Of a DNA stretch of 64,000 nt, positions 26,196 through 34,754 are shown piece after piece (positions within the stretch are counted from its first letter, which is position 1; each line of letters begins with the position of its first letter). The stretch spans positions 22,220 through 86,219 of the forward strand of contig JBGCFD010000125.1 of assembly GCA_045106765.1 (NCBI GenBank), given 5' to 3'. The DNA comes from CAJQQY01 sp045106765. Lineage in GTDB: Bacteria > Bacteroidota > Bacteroidia > Chitinophagales > Saprospiraceae. The translations under genes were made by a program, and so were the position numbers. The notes under the pieces were generated by a model. That model was not told the origin of the DNA and ran no database searches. It saw only the letters and a program-made list of their open reading frames with translations.

Positions 26196-26334
26196 TTTGT
26201 TGTGTTTCTTTTTAAGTTAAAAAAACGAAAAATGGGGAATCGTTTTTTTCTACTAAGTTGATGTTTTGTTGGATAATTGATTTGTTATTTTAATTCATAT
26301 CTCTACCTTCTTATTTTCCTATTTATAACAAATT

Positions 26335-26454
26335 CAATTTGAAAGGAAAACCATGAATAGTAAGGAGCGGGCAGGGTATGGCGAAAAATGAAGGTGTGGG
26401 CGCCTGCCTTGTGTGAAGCATTTTTCGCCGAGCCTAACCCGCCCCATTTCTCAC
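26335..26454. repeat. GC-rich palindromic element C, internally deleted copy C1
   Basis: A GC-rich island of about 120 bases stands out in AT-rich DNA. One end reads CAATTTGAAAGGAAAACCAT then GAATAGTAAGGAGCGGGC. The other, on the opposite strand, reads GAGAAATGGGGCGGGTTA then GGCTCGGCGAAAAAT. These match the right and left ends, respectively, of the 307-base copy C2 at 36.34 kb, but in reverse order. The interior present in C2 is missing. The rest of the 26196-26525 gap holds no gene that I can see. Confidence 0.75.
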
Positions 26455-26525
26455 AGAACATTACTCATAGAACTCTTCTCAGAGATTGTTTCTCAAAATT
26501 GTTCTCAAAGCATTTTCTTAAAAAT

Positions 26526-27329
26526 TCAAGTCAGCACTTTCTCCATCAACTTTGCCACCCGATCATATTCTACCTCATTTTTCCAATCCCCATCCTTCTT
26601 AAAATACGACCCAACAATCAATGCATCCGACACCTTCAAATATTTTTTCACATTCTTCAAAGTCACTCCAGAGCCAACCATAACTGGAATTTCACAAGCA
26701 GTTTTCACAGATTTAATCTCTTTCAAATTTGCAGCAACACCCGTCGAACTCCCAGTAATAATCAAACCATCACTCCTGAAGTATTCTGCCGCTTTTGCCG
26801 TTTCGACCAAATCCACATCAGCCGTCATCACATGCGAACTATGCTTTTTCTTAATGTCATTAAAAATCAAAATATCATCTGCCTCAATCATTTTTCGATA
26901 ACGCAACAAAGTCCCCGCATCCGAATTCATCCAACCTTCATCAGCAAGATGACCAAAAACAAATCCCTCCGCTCGCACATATTCCAACTCTGCAGCTTTT
27001 GCCACCGCCAGAGCAGATTCATTCGCACCAGCCAAAATTTGCACTCCACAAGGCAATGAAATTTCTCGTTTGATTTCCTTTGCAATCACACTCATCGCAG
27101 CAGTAATTTCAGGTCCAACTTCCCGGTTGAGATACGGAACATCATGCATATTTTCAATCATCAATCCATCGACCCCGGCTAGATGATACACCGCTGCATC
27201 AGTCAAAGCCATTTCAATAATTTTTTTCATTTCAAATTGACTAGCAGGAGTTCCAGGCAAAGCTTGCAAATGAATCATTCCGATAATTGAATGTTTTTTA
27301 GGGAAAATATCTTTAAAGTGTCTTTTCAT
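26526..27329 (-). CDS. BtpA/SgcQ family TIM-barrel protein
   Basis: This 267-residue protein belongs to the BtpA family, named for a protein needed for photosystem I stability in cyanobacteria and related to SgcQ of E. coli. The family has an aldolase-like TIM barrel. Landmarks are SIIGMIHLQALPGTP near the N-terminus, GVDGLMIENMHDVPY, and the glycine-rich phosphate site VMVGSGVTLKNVKKYL near the C-terminus. The substrate is unknown. It is divergent from psuG, 145 bases away, which hints at a nucleoside- or sugar-phosphate pathway. Confidence 0.88.
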   Translation of the reverse strand: MKRHFKDIFPKKHSIIGMIHLQALPGTPASQFEMKKIIEMALTDAAVYHLAGVDGLMIENMHDVPYLNREVGPEITAAMSVIAKEIKREISLPCGVQILAGANESALAVAKAAELEYVRAEGFVFGHLADEGWMNSDAGTLLRYRKMIEADDILIFNDIKKKHSSHVMTADVDLVETAKAAEYFRSDGLIITGSSTGVAANLKEIKSVKTACEIPVMVGSGVTLKNVKKYLKVSDALIVGSYFKKDGDWKNEVEYDRVAKLMEKVLT

Positions 27330-27474
27330 TTTTTAACTTTACAAACCGCCTCCAAAAATGATTTCCAAACAAGGAAATCATTTCTGAATCAAGTAATTTT
27401 TAACTTTCTTAAACAAATTCTAATAAATCTTTCAATTGTAAAACTAAGTATTTTCAACTAATTCAAATTCTTAA

Positions 27475-28410
27475 ATGCTAAATCATTACTTAAAAATATC
27501 ACCTGAAGTTAGCGAAGCTTTGACTCTAGGAAAACCTGTCGTTGCACTAGAAAGTACCATCATCGCTCACGGAATGCCCTATCCTAAAAATGTGGAAACA
27601 GCTCTTGCCGTAGAAAACATCGTTAGAAAAAATGGCGCAACTCCTGCAACTATTGCCATAATCGATGGAAAATTATGCGCAGGACTTTCCGAAAAAGAAA
27701 TTCGTCATCTTGGAAAACTAGGAAAAAAGGTAGTTAAAGTGAGTCGCCGAGATATGCCCTTTATTTTATCAAAAGGAATGACTGGCGCTACAACTGTTGC
27801 CTCGACTATGATTATCGCTTCGATTGCGAAAATTCCAATTTTTGCCACAGGCGGCATTGGTGGAGTACATCGGGGAGCGGAAAGCTCTATGGATGTTTCT
27901 GCAGATTTACAGGAGTTGGCGAATACAAGTGTTGCGGTGGTGAGTGCTGGAGCAAAGGCTATCTTAGATTTAAAATTAACCTTAGAATATCTCGAAACAT
28001 TTGGCGTTCCTGTTGTTGGCTATAAAACAGATGAGTTCCCTGCTTTCTATTCTCGTACAAGTGGATTGGGAGTAGATTATCGAATGGACAATGTTCAAGA
28101 ATTAGCGCACACGCTTTTCACCAAATGGAATTTAGGAATGAAAGGTGGCGTTTTGATTGCCAATCCTATTTTGAAAAAAGATCAAATAAAATTCAGTTCA
28201 ATCAATCAAGCAATTGAAGAAGCAATTCTAATAGCAGAGAAAAAAGGAATTAAAGGAAAAAAGATCACTCCTTTTTTATTAGAAAAAATTGGAAAATTGA
28301 CCGAAGGAAAAAGTTTGGAAGCCAATATTCAATTGGTTTTTAATAATGCCAAATTAGCTTCAAAAATTGCAGTTGCTTTTGCTAAGGAAAGAAAAAAATA
28401 TAATTTTTGA
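27475..28410 (+). CDS. psuG: Pseudouridine-5'-phosphate glycosidase PsuG
   Basis: This 311-residue enzyme reversibly splits pseudouridine 5'-phosphate into uracil and ribose 5-phosphate. Family sequence is evident in KPVVALESTIIAHGMPYPKN, GATPATIAIIDGKLCAGL, ATGGIGGVHRGAESSMDVSADLQEL and GAKAILDLKLTLEYLETFGVPVVGYKTDEFPAFYSRTSG. The last two hold the catalytic lysine and metal-binding aspartate of the family. No pseudouridine kinase (psuK) lies beside it. The divergent BtpA-family gene is the only candidate partner in view. Confidence 0.95.
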   Translation: MLNHYLKISPEVSEALTLGKPVVALESTIIAHGMPYPKNVETALAVENIVRKNGATPATIAIIDGKLCAGLSEKEIRHLGKLGKKVVKVSRRDMPFILSKGMTGATTVASTMIIASIAKIPIFATGGIGGVHRGAESSMDVSADLQELANTSVAVVSAGAKAILDLKLTLEYLETFGVPVVGYKTDEFPAFYSRTSGLGVDYRMDNVQELAHTLFTKWNLGMKGGVLIANPILKKDQIKFSSINQAIEEAILIAEKKGIKGKKITPFLLEKIGKLTEGKSLEANIQLVFNNAKLASKIAVAFAKERKKYNF

Positions 28411-28492
28411 CTTTGTCTGAACAAAGACTTTCTCCTTAAGTCTTTAAATCTATTTATAGAGAATTTTGTTACTTTTCAAAAAAATAAAACTC

Positions 28493-29716
28493 ATGAGAGT
28501 AGAAAAAATACAATTTGAAAATGCCAATGGTTACACACTTTCTGCCCGTTTAGAATTCCCACCAGATAGTCATCCCTATGCTTATGCAATTTTTGCACAT
28601 GTTTTTACAGGCAATAAAAACTTATCAGCGACACGGCATATCAGTCGTTCGTTGACACAGCATGGTATCGGAGTTTTACGATTTGACTTTACAGGATTGG
28701 GAGAAAGTGAAGGAGATTTTGCAGATACAAATTTCACTTCAAATGTTGAAGATCTTTTGGCTGCTTCTAAATATTTGGAAGAGAATTATAAAGCGCCGCG
28801 GATTTTAATTGGACATTCTTTAGGCGGTGCCGCGGTGATCTTTGCAGCCTCTCAATTAGATTCCATTCAAGCGGTAGCAACTATTGGCGCACCTTCTGAA
28901 CCTGAACATGTAACACATCTTTTGCATGATAAAATTGAAGATATTGAAAAAACAGGAATAGCTAATGTTTCCATTGGAGGTCGAAATTTCACTATAAAAA
29001 AACAGTTCTTGGATGATCTTCGAAGCAAGGATATGTTTAAAATTTTGAAGGATTTAAAAAAGCCAATTTTAGTTTTACACTCACCACAAGATAGTGTAGT
29101 GGAAATCGAAAATGCAGCTAAAATTTATCATGCAGCTTTTCATCCTAAGAGTTTCGTTTCGCTTGACGGAGCAGATCATATGCTTTCAAAAAAAGGAGAT
29201 GCAGCTTACGCAGGTGATTTAGTTGCTTCATGGATGACCCGATATGTCATTCCTCCAAAAGTTGAAAAATTAAAAACAGATGCACAAGTTGCTGTGAAAT
29301 TAGGTGACGTTGGATTCACCGCAGAGATTCAAGCAGGACAGCATGGAATGCTAGCTGACGAAAGTGAAGATTTAGGTGGTGATGATTTTGGCCCTTCGCC
29401 TTATCAATATCTTTCTGCCGCTTTAGGAGCTTGCACGGTGATGACTTTGCAGATGTACGCACGCCGAAAAAAGTGGGATCTGAAAGAAGTAAAAGTACAC
29501 ATCGACCATGGTAAAAAATATGCGGACGATTGCAAAGAGTGTTTAGAATTTAGCAAAGAAGTTAAAATTGACCATTTTGAAAAAGTGATTGAATTGGAAG
29601 GAAACTTGACGGAAGAACAAATGAATCGCCTACTCGAAATTGCAGATCGTTGTCCTGTTCATCGAACGTTGCACAAGGAAGTGAAAATTACAACTAGATT
29701 AAAAGTAACTGTTTAA
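28493..29716 (+). CDS. Alpha/beta hydrolase fused to OsmC peroxiredoxin-like domain
   Basis: This 407-residue fusion has an N-terminal alpha/beta hydrolase (about 1-255) with the nucleophile elbow GHSLGGAAV and late His in GADHML. The C-terminal OsmC/Ohr-like domain (about 265-407) carries the two redox cysteines in LGACTVMTLQMY and ADRCPVHRTLHKEV. OsmC-type proteins reduce organic hydroperoxides. The fusion could cleave and detoxify lipid or ester peroxides, and it is a recurring arrangement in Proteobacteria and Bacteroidota. ATG 28493 is preferred to a TTG nine codons upstream. Confidence 0.92.
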   Translation: MRVEKIQFENANGYTLSARLEFPPDSHPYAYAIFAHVFTGNKNLSATRHISRSLTQHGIGVLRFDFTGLGESEGDFADTNFTSNVEDLLAASKYLEENYKAPRILIGHSLGGAAVIFAASQLDSIQAVATIGAPSEPEHVTHLLHDKIEDIEKTGIANVSIGGRNFTIKKQFLDDLRSKDMFKILKDLKKPILVLHSPQDSVVEIENAAKIYHAAFHPKSFVSLDGADHMLSKKGDAAYAGDLVASWMTRYVIPPKVEKLKTDAQVAVKLGDVGFTAEIQAGQHGMLADESEDLGGDDFGPSPYQYLSAALGACTVMTLQMYARRKKWDLKEVKVHIDHGKKYADDCKECLEFSKEVKIDHFEKVIELEGNLTEEQMNRLLEIADRCPVHRTLHKEVKITTRLKVTV

Positions 29717-29725
29717 TATTTTTTT

Positions 29726-29977
29726 ATGAAAAAAAAATACATCCCCATCGACTGTAATTTCTATGATGAAATTGAAATACTTGCGATGCGCAAAAGTAAA
29801 TCTACCATTGTTTATCTTTCTGAAGAAGAAGAGCAAACAACTATTGAAGGTGTGATTAAAAATGTTTACGCTAAAAATAAAGAAGAGTTTTTAGAAATGG
29901 AAAATGGTTTGGTATTCCGATTGGATCGGCTAATTTCATTGGATGGGAAAATTGTTCCTGGCTCTTGTAAAATTTAG
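29726..29977 (+). CDS. Rho-binding antiterminator (Rof/YaeO-like)
   Basis: This 83-residue protein matches the Rof/YaeO fold. It has YIPIDCNFYDEIEILAMRKSKSTIVYL at the N-terminus and, at the end, ENGLVFRLDRLISLDG, the strand that in Rof carries the RLDKI motif. Rof binds the transcription terminator Rho and inhibits it. It lies nine bases behind the hydrolase-OsmC gene and is probably co-transcribed, which would link a stress protein with relief of Rho termination. The pairing is inference. Confidence 0.7.
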   Translation: MKKKYIPIDCNFYDEIEILAMRKSKSTIVYLSEEEEQTTIEGVIKNVYAKNKEEFLEMENGLVFRLDRLISLDGKIVPGSCKI

Positions 29978-29994
29978 TTTACTTTATTTTTCTC

Positions 29995-30042
29995 AAAAAA
30001 ACTCTCTTCCGAAACTAGATGTTCTGGAAGAGAGTTTTTTTA
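29995..30042. terminator. Terminator between convergent genes
   Basis: ACTCTCTTCC (30001-30010) pairs with GGAAGAGAGT (30026-30035), flanked by A and T runs on the two sides. It can therefore terminate the Rof-like gene on the plus strand and the T9SS esterase gene on the minus strand. Confidence 0.9.
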
Positions 30043-30062
30043 TTGAGATCAATTATTAATCG

Positions 30063-31316
30063 TTAGTTAAACACAATCTTCCTCGTCAACGGAGCAATTC
30101 TTTCATCTTCAAACAATACATTTACAAAAAACATTCCCGCTCCTATTGTACTTTTTTCCAGAGAAAAAATGCTTTCGTTATTGACTTCAAATCGAGTGAC
30201 CATTCTTCCTAATTGATCAAAAACTTGAACAGAATAATCACTTTCTATTTTTCCAAAATCAAATCGTATCAAGTCGTAAGATGGATTCGGATAAATGTCA
30301 ATTGATTGTTGGATCGATACCATTTCATCGGTATTCGTAATCTGAAAATCAGGACACATTTGATTTTGCAAAAAGATATGACTGTTATATTCAAACTCCG
30401 CTAAATCATCTTCATAAAATGGATCAAGAAATGGTCCATGAATGGTCGTGTGATTTCCGTCATCTACAGATTTTAAATAATTAGGTAGATCGACTAAACT
30501 AGCTTGACTATTCAATAATCCACTCCCATCTATTTCTGCAATATTGTTCGCTAATCCATTCAAGTATGGAACTGTTCCATCATCAATCCCATGATAACTT
30601 ATCAATGGTTCTGTCTCATCTTCATCAATCCACTCTTTCTCTCTCAGACCTCCAGAAAGATTATAAACAGCAAATACATCAGAAGAGTAACTTAAGTTTT
30701 CAGCATCACCTGTATTGCCTTCAAATCCTCCATTATCATTAATAATATCCATCGTAAATGAAGGAATATTTTCATCATTTTCGTCAAGATATGCCACATG
30801 ATTTGCTGTAATTGCACCTGCCGAATAACCACCTACCAAAATAAAATCAGGATGAATTTTATATGTATTATCGGTCGCGGCATCTTGTCGAAAATATCGA
30901 ACTGCTCCTTTCATATCTGAAACTGCACGCATAACTGCCCCTGTTACCGCCTCTTCACCAAATCCTAAAAATCCAACTCGATAATCAATAGTAGCAGCAA
31001 CATATCCTTTTTTGGCGAACTGTTCACAGTAATATGCCATCGTAGCTTTATCCCCAAAAATAAAACTTCCGCCAAAGGCAAAAAGAATCACAGGACGTTG
31101 TTCGTGGACATCTCCTACTGGTTCATAAATATCCATTTCCAAATCTTGATTAATTCCAAAAACAGTTGTGTTGGAACCATAAGTTACCGTACTAACGGTG
31201 AAGTCAGAAAATACATCATCAATATATCTTTCGCCATCGCACGCTAAATTATTTTGGGAAAAAGAAATTTGAACTGTACAAAATAAAAGAAAAATAAAAG
31301 TGTAATTTTTTTTCAT
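30063..31316 (-). CDS. Secreted esterase-like hydrolase with T9SS sorting domain
   Basis: This 417-residue protein has a signal peptide (MKKNYTFIFLLFCTVQISFSQ). An alpha/beta hydrolase domain follows, with the oxyanion motif FAFGGSF (about residue 78), nucleophile elbow GGYSAGAITA (about 165-174), acid in SYHGIDDGTVPY and His in DGNHTTIHGPF. After residue 330 comes a T9SS C-terminal domain (SIDIYPNPSYDLIRFDFGKI ... GAGMFFVNVLFEDERIAPLTRKIVFN). It is predicted to be exported and may cleave carboxyl esters. The natural substrate is unknown. Confidence 0.9.
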   Translation of the reverse strand: MKKNYTFIFLLFCTVQISFSQNNLACDGERYIDDVFSDFTVSTVTYGSNTTVFGINQDLEMDIYEPVGDVHEQRPVILFAFGGSFIFGDKATMAYYCEQFAKKGYVAATIDYRVGFLGFGEEAVTGAVMRAVSDMKGAVRYFRQDAATDNTYKIHPDFILVGGYSAGAITANHVAYLDENDENIPSFTMDIINDNGGFEGNTGDAENLSYSSDVFAVYNLSGGLREKEWIDEDETEPLISYHGIDDGTVPYLNGLANNIAEIDGSGLLNSQASLVDLPNYLKSVDDGNHTTIHGPFLDPFYEDDLAEFEYNSHIFLQNQMCPDFQITNTDEMVSIQQSIDIYPNPSYDLIRFDFGKIESDYSVQVFDQLGRMVTRFEVNNESIFSLEKSTIGAGMFFVNVLFEDERIAPLTRKIVFN

Positions 31317-31347
31317 GTAAGAATCAGTTTTGTAATTTTTAAAATGG

Positions 31348-31390
31348 AAAAGATCTTAGTCTAATTTTTACAATTAAACTAAGATCTTTT
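31348..31390 (-). terminator. Hairpin terminator of the DUF5723 gene
   Basis: AAAAGATCTTAGT (31348-31360) is perfectly complementary to ACTAAGATCTTTT (31378-31390). It lies 60 bases past the stop of the DUF5723 gene and ahead of the T9SS hydrolase. The T-run after the stem is short. Confidence 0.7.
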
Positions 31391-31452
31391 GGTACAAATT
31401 TTCATAAGGTGTGTGGGGAATGTTTGTCTAAAGTAACAAAAAACAAATTCAC

Positions 31453-32772
31453 TTAGAACAACAAATTTAAACCTGTTCGAAAATTGGCATTTGAACTTTT
31501 GAAAGGTTGAAAAATTCCAACAACATTATCAACTGTAGCAAATAATTGAAAGGCTTTGTAGTTTATTGCAAAATTCAAACCGAGGTTGAAAAAACTATCT
31601 TTCCGAGCAGCGTAAGTAGCACCAACATTGAAGATCTTTTTGAATTTAGTATTCGCACTTAAGCCCAACATAGGAAAATGTTCTCCTCTATAATTTTCAT
31701 AATAAAATAATCCACCAACTTGTGTTTTTTCATTCAACTGGTACGTTCCGCTGAGGTAAAATTTCACAGGCATACTGGTAGAGTAACTTTTATCTTCTTC
31801 GGAGAAATTAAACGTATTTTCCAGCGTATCCAAAGTACTTTCAAATGAAACTGAATCATTTTCAACGAATTGTGAAAAATCAAATCCATCGTAAGTCGTC
31901 TCTCCTTCGTTAATATAATTAGTTACATTTTCCTCCCAATTAATTCTCCCCAAATCTAGCATACTTGCTGACAAACTCAATTTTTCATTAACGGAATAAG
32001 TTATTCCCAAGTCAACTGAAAATCCCAGATTTTTAGTAAATAAATTTTTAACATCAATCGTTTTTAGACTCAAATCAAAATCATCCGTTTCATCTAAATT
32101 TTCGACTCCCGCAGTATTCAAAATGTAATCTCTATCGAGTGTAAGTTGATAAACATCATCATCTGTAAAAAGTGAAACATCTCCTTTTTCAGTAGTAGCA
32201 TTCGCAATTCCAGATAAAAATTTCACACGTGCTCCTACGTTTAATTGTTTTAATTGTATCGCTCCACTCAATCCAAATTCGTGATATGCATTTAAATGTA
32301 AGTCATGACTCAAGTTAATTTTTTGACCTACAAATTGACCATTGCCCTCTAGGAACAGTTGAGCTAAAGTTTTTGGGAATTTTAAATATAAATCTGCCTT
32401 TTGAAGATGACTAAAACCTAGCTGTACTTTTCCAAATCGATAACCAATATTAAATGTTTCCACTTCCAAAACTCCTCGGAAAATATTATTAGTCATTGGT
32501 AAACTCGCTAATGCATCTCCAATTTCTATACCTTCTTTATCATTCAAATAATCTACAATCAACGAACTAAAATCACCAGTATTATTGTAATAATTCAAAT
32601 GAAGACTAGGAAGCCCTATCACTAATTTTTTCTCAGAAATATAAGCAGGGTTAGTTTTGGAGGTTTGCCAGACATTCATAAAGTGCAAACCTACTTCTTG
32701 CTGAGAAAATGTAATTATATTGTTACAAAAAACAAAAAAAACAGTACATATTAAAAAACGGTATTTGAACAT
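31453..32772 (-). CDS. DUF5723 outer-membrane protein
   Basis: This 439-residue protein has a signal peptide (MFKYRFLICTVFFVFCNNIITFSQ). A long run of amphipathic strands follows, with GLHFMNVWQTSKTNPAYISEKKLVIGLPSLHLNYYNNTGDF near the start, as in DUF5723 proteins of Bacteroidota. It ends in a beta-barrel-like stretch (LFATVDNVVGIFQPFKSSNANFRTGLNLLF). It is likely an outer-membrane protein of unknown function. The upstream lipoprotein gene, 65 bases away on the same strand, is probably co-transcribed. Confidence 0.82.
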   Translation of the reverse strand: MFKYRFLICTVFFVFCNNIITFSQQEVGLHFMNVWQTSKTNPAYISEKKLVIGLPSLHLNYYNNTGDFSSLIVDYLNDKEGIEIGDALASLPMTNNIFRGVLEVETFNIGYRFGKVQLGFSHLQKADLYLKFPKTLAQLFLEGNGQFVGQKINLSHDLHLNAYHEFGLSGAIQLKQLNVGARVKFLSGIANATTEKGDVSLFTDDDVYQLTLDRDYILNTAGVENLDETDDFDLSLKTIDVKNLFTKNLGFSVDLGITYSVNEKLSLSASMLDLGRINWEENVTNYINEGETTYDGFDFSQFVENDSVSFESTLDTLENTFNFSEEDKSYSTSMPVKFYLSGTYQLNEKTQVGGLFYYENYRGEHFPMLGLSANTKFKKIFNVGATYAARKDSFFNLGLNFAINYKAFQLFATVDNVVGIFQPFKSSNANFRTGLNLLF

Positions 32773-32798
32773 TTTTTCTTTTTTATTAATTATAAAAC

Positions 32799-32830
32799 AC
32801 GTTGGACGTTTAACGTCAGTCGTCCAATGT
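32799..32830. repeat. Short hairpin between lipoprotein and DUF5723 genes
   Basis: ACGTTGGACG (32799-32808) pairs with CGTCCAATGT (32821-32830) around TTTAACGTCAGT. The word GTTTAACGT resembles hairpin sequence near 50.36 kb (CGTTCAACGTCTAACG). It is flanked by T-runs and may be a weak intra-operon terminator. Confidence 0.5.
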
Positions 32831-32837
32831 CATTTTT

Positions 32838-34373
32838 TTATTTCGTTCCCACTTTCATTCCCATTCGAATATTAACATCTTGATCCGCTTTTAGATTGAC
32901 GATTGGAGTAGGAGAATTATTTACATCGGTGGTGAAAAATGTTCCATCAATAATCATTTTTTTCGCTGTTCTAATATTTTCAAATTGAGTTGCATTGATC
33001 GTCGAGAAGGTTTCTTTTTTGGCAATTTCACCTGTGGCATTTCCATCCGAATCGACTGGTGCAGGTGTCAAAATATTTTCATCCGTAGCATAAAGTGAAT
33101 CCAATAAAAATTCATTTCCCATTTCATCTTCTCCGACAAAATAAACTTGTATACCGATTCCTAGTGGGATTTCATTTTCAGCAACCATTTTGAATTCTAC
33201 ATATTCTATCTGATCGTATTGCTCAAAATTCACATTAAAGGTGTCTCTTCCTTTGAAGTTATTTACGTGTCCTCGGAAAGGCAAATCAACTGCAACTTGC
33301 ACTTGAAAATAACTAGAGTCAGTCATAAATCCAATCACTTGAGTACCGTCAGGATTCGAAATGGCATCCACATCATAATCCACAGAAACAGGACCAGAAC
33401 TTAAAACATCCACCACATTAGAATTAGTTTTATCAAAATCAAAAACAGTCGTTTTAATTTGACCAACCTCATTCAACGCTGGGTAAGCAAAGTCAATCCC
33501 ATCTTGAATATAGGAACTTTCCAATGTGATAGTGTTTCCATCTACTGTCAAAATTTCAAGTGTATTCACTACTGATCGCACAGGAAACCCAAACCCATTT
33601 TCAACGGTAATTTGGATCACCGGGTCTTCAAAATAAACATCACCTTGAACCCAATTTTCAAAAAACTCAATCTCTATCGTATCTCTTTCTAGATCCAATA
33701 ATTCTTGTCCCCAATATCCTTCTGCGTAAGAAAACTCTAAACCTGAAATTCCAACTGCATGGGTATTTGTAAAGACAACTCGCTCTCCGTCACTTTCTCG
33801 GTATGCCTCATAAATAATCGTTAATTGATCACTATCAGTCGCCAAATCATATCCAGCTAAAGGGTAAAAAGGTAATATTGGCCAAGACTCATTAGCTGTA
33901 CCTACCGAATCAAGTAATCTATTTGCCTCAAAGATTTGCCCATTTTTAGTCAATTCAGGAATTCGTAAAGTGACATCTATTTTTTCTGCAAATGGATTAT
34001 CAAACACAACACCTAGATTCCCTGCTTTGATTTTGGTTAGCGTAATATCTAATGTTCCTGGCAAATCAAAATCAAAAAGAGTCACAGAGTCTGTTAACGC
34101 AATTGGAAGTACTGGTATAAAATCAAACAATTCATTCCCTGTTCGTTTCGTCACATTCCCTCGGTAATTAAGTGTAACAATACCGTCTGACCCTATTGTG
34201 ATGGAAGTCTCGTCATTGATGCCATCCAAAAGGTTAGTCAAATTTGTTGTGGTATAAAAAAGAGGAACGGCAATCTCTCTTTTGGAATCTATTGGATCAT
34301 CAAATCCATCTTTACAACCAATGATTAATGACAAAGTCACTAACAGTAAAAGTTGAAGTAAAATATTTTTCAT
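32838..34373 (-). CDS. Lipoprotein, function unknown
   Basis: This 511-residue protein has a lipobox ending in C20 (LLVTLSLIIGC), followed by Lys-Asp, so it is an outer- or inner-membrane lipoprotein. The rest is beta-rich and composed of repeated about 100-residue segments with patterns such as FGVVFDNPFAEKIDVTLRIPEL. I cannot assign it to a family. Its gene precedes a DUF5723 gene on the same strand, an arrangement consistent with an envelope complex. Confidence 0.8.
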   Translation of the reverse strand: MKNILLQLLLLVTLSLIIGCKDGFDDPIDSKREIAVPLFYTTTNLTNLLDGINDETSITIGSDGIVTLNYRGNVTKRTGNELFDFIPVLPIALTDSVTLFDFDLPGTLDITLTKIKAGNLGVVFDNPFAEKIDVTLRIPELTKNGQIFEANRLLDSVGTANESWPILPFYPLAGYDLATDSDQLTIIYEAYRESDGERVVFTNTHAVGISGLEFSYAEGYWGQELLDLERDTIEIEFFENWVQGDVYFEDPVIQITVENGFGFPVRSVVNTLEILTVDGNTITLESSYIQDGIDFAYPALNEVGQIKTTVFDFDKTNSNVVDVLSSGPVSVDYDVDAISNPDGTQVIGFMTDSSYFQVQVAVDLPFRGHVNNFKGRDTFNVNFEQYDQIEYVEFKMVAENEIPLGIGIQVYFVGEDEMGNEFLLDSLYATDENILTPAPVDSDGNATGEIAKKETFSTINATQFENIRTAKKMIIDGTFFTTDVNNSPTPIVNLKADQDVNIRMGMKVGTK

Positions 34374-34688
34374 GAATTATTTTTTTACAAAAGTCGAAAA
34401 AAAAATGTGAATTGAATGTAAACCGTTGGTCTAATTCAATTTTTAGGGAAAAATCAAAGGATATTAAAAGCTAGGTTAAAGATAGGATTGTTAGGGAAAG
34501 ATTCTTTATTTATAAATCGAATTGGGATCAAAAAAGATGCTTGTCAAACGATAATTTGTCTCTTCCTATTATGTTTTCATTGTTTAGTTTTCTTAAAAAA
34601 ATACTATAGCAATGAAATTATAAAATGAAACTATCTTCTAATTTCGTACACGTAAGTTTATTAAGAAAGGTTGGGGAAAGTTAAATGC

Positions 34689-34753
34689 TTTATCAGGAAA
34701 TCAGTTAAATAGGAATACTACCTGATTTCCTAATTAACTGATTCTCTGATAAA
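34689..34753 (-). terminator. Long hairpin terminator after the beta-CASP gene
   Basis: TTTATCAGGAAATCAGTTAA (34689-34708) is complementary at 18 of 20 positions to the segment 34734-34753, with a further inner stem (AGGAAT...ATTTCCT). It begins two bases past the stop codon of the leftward beta-CASP gene. The rest of the 34374-34688 gap holds no gene that I can see. Confidence 0.75.
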
Positions 34754-34754
34754 C

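Noticed and set aside
26388..27059. A 223-codon open frame on the plus strand
   Set aside because: It lies antisense to the BtpA gene, whose family match is clear, and has low-complexity, Phe/His-rich content typical of reverse-frame reading.
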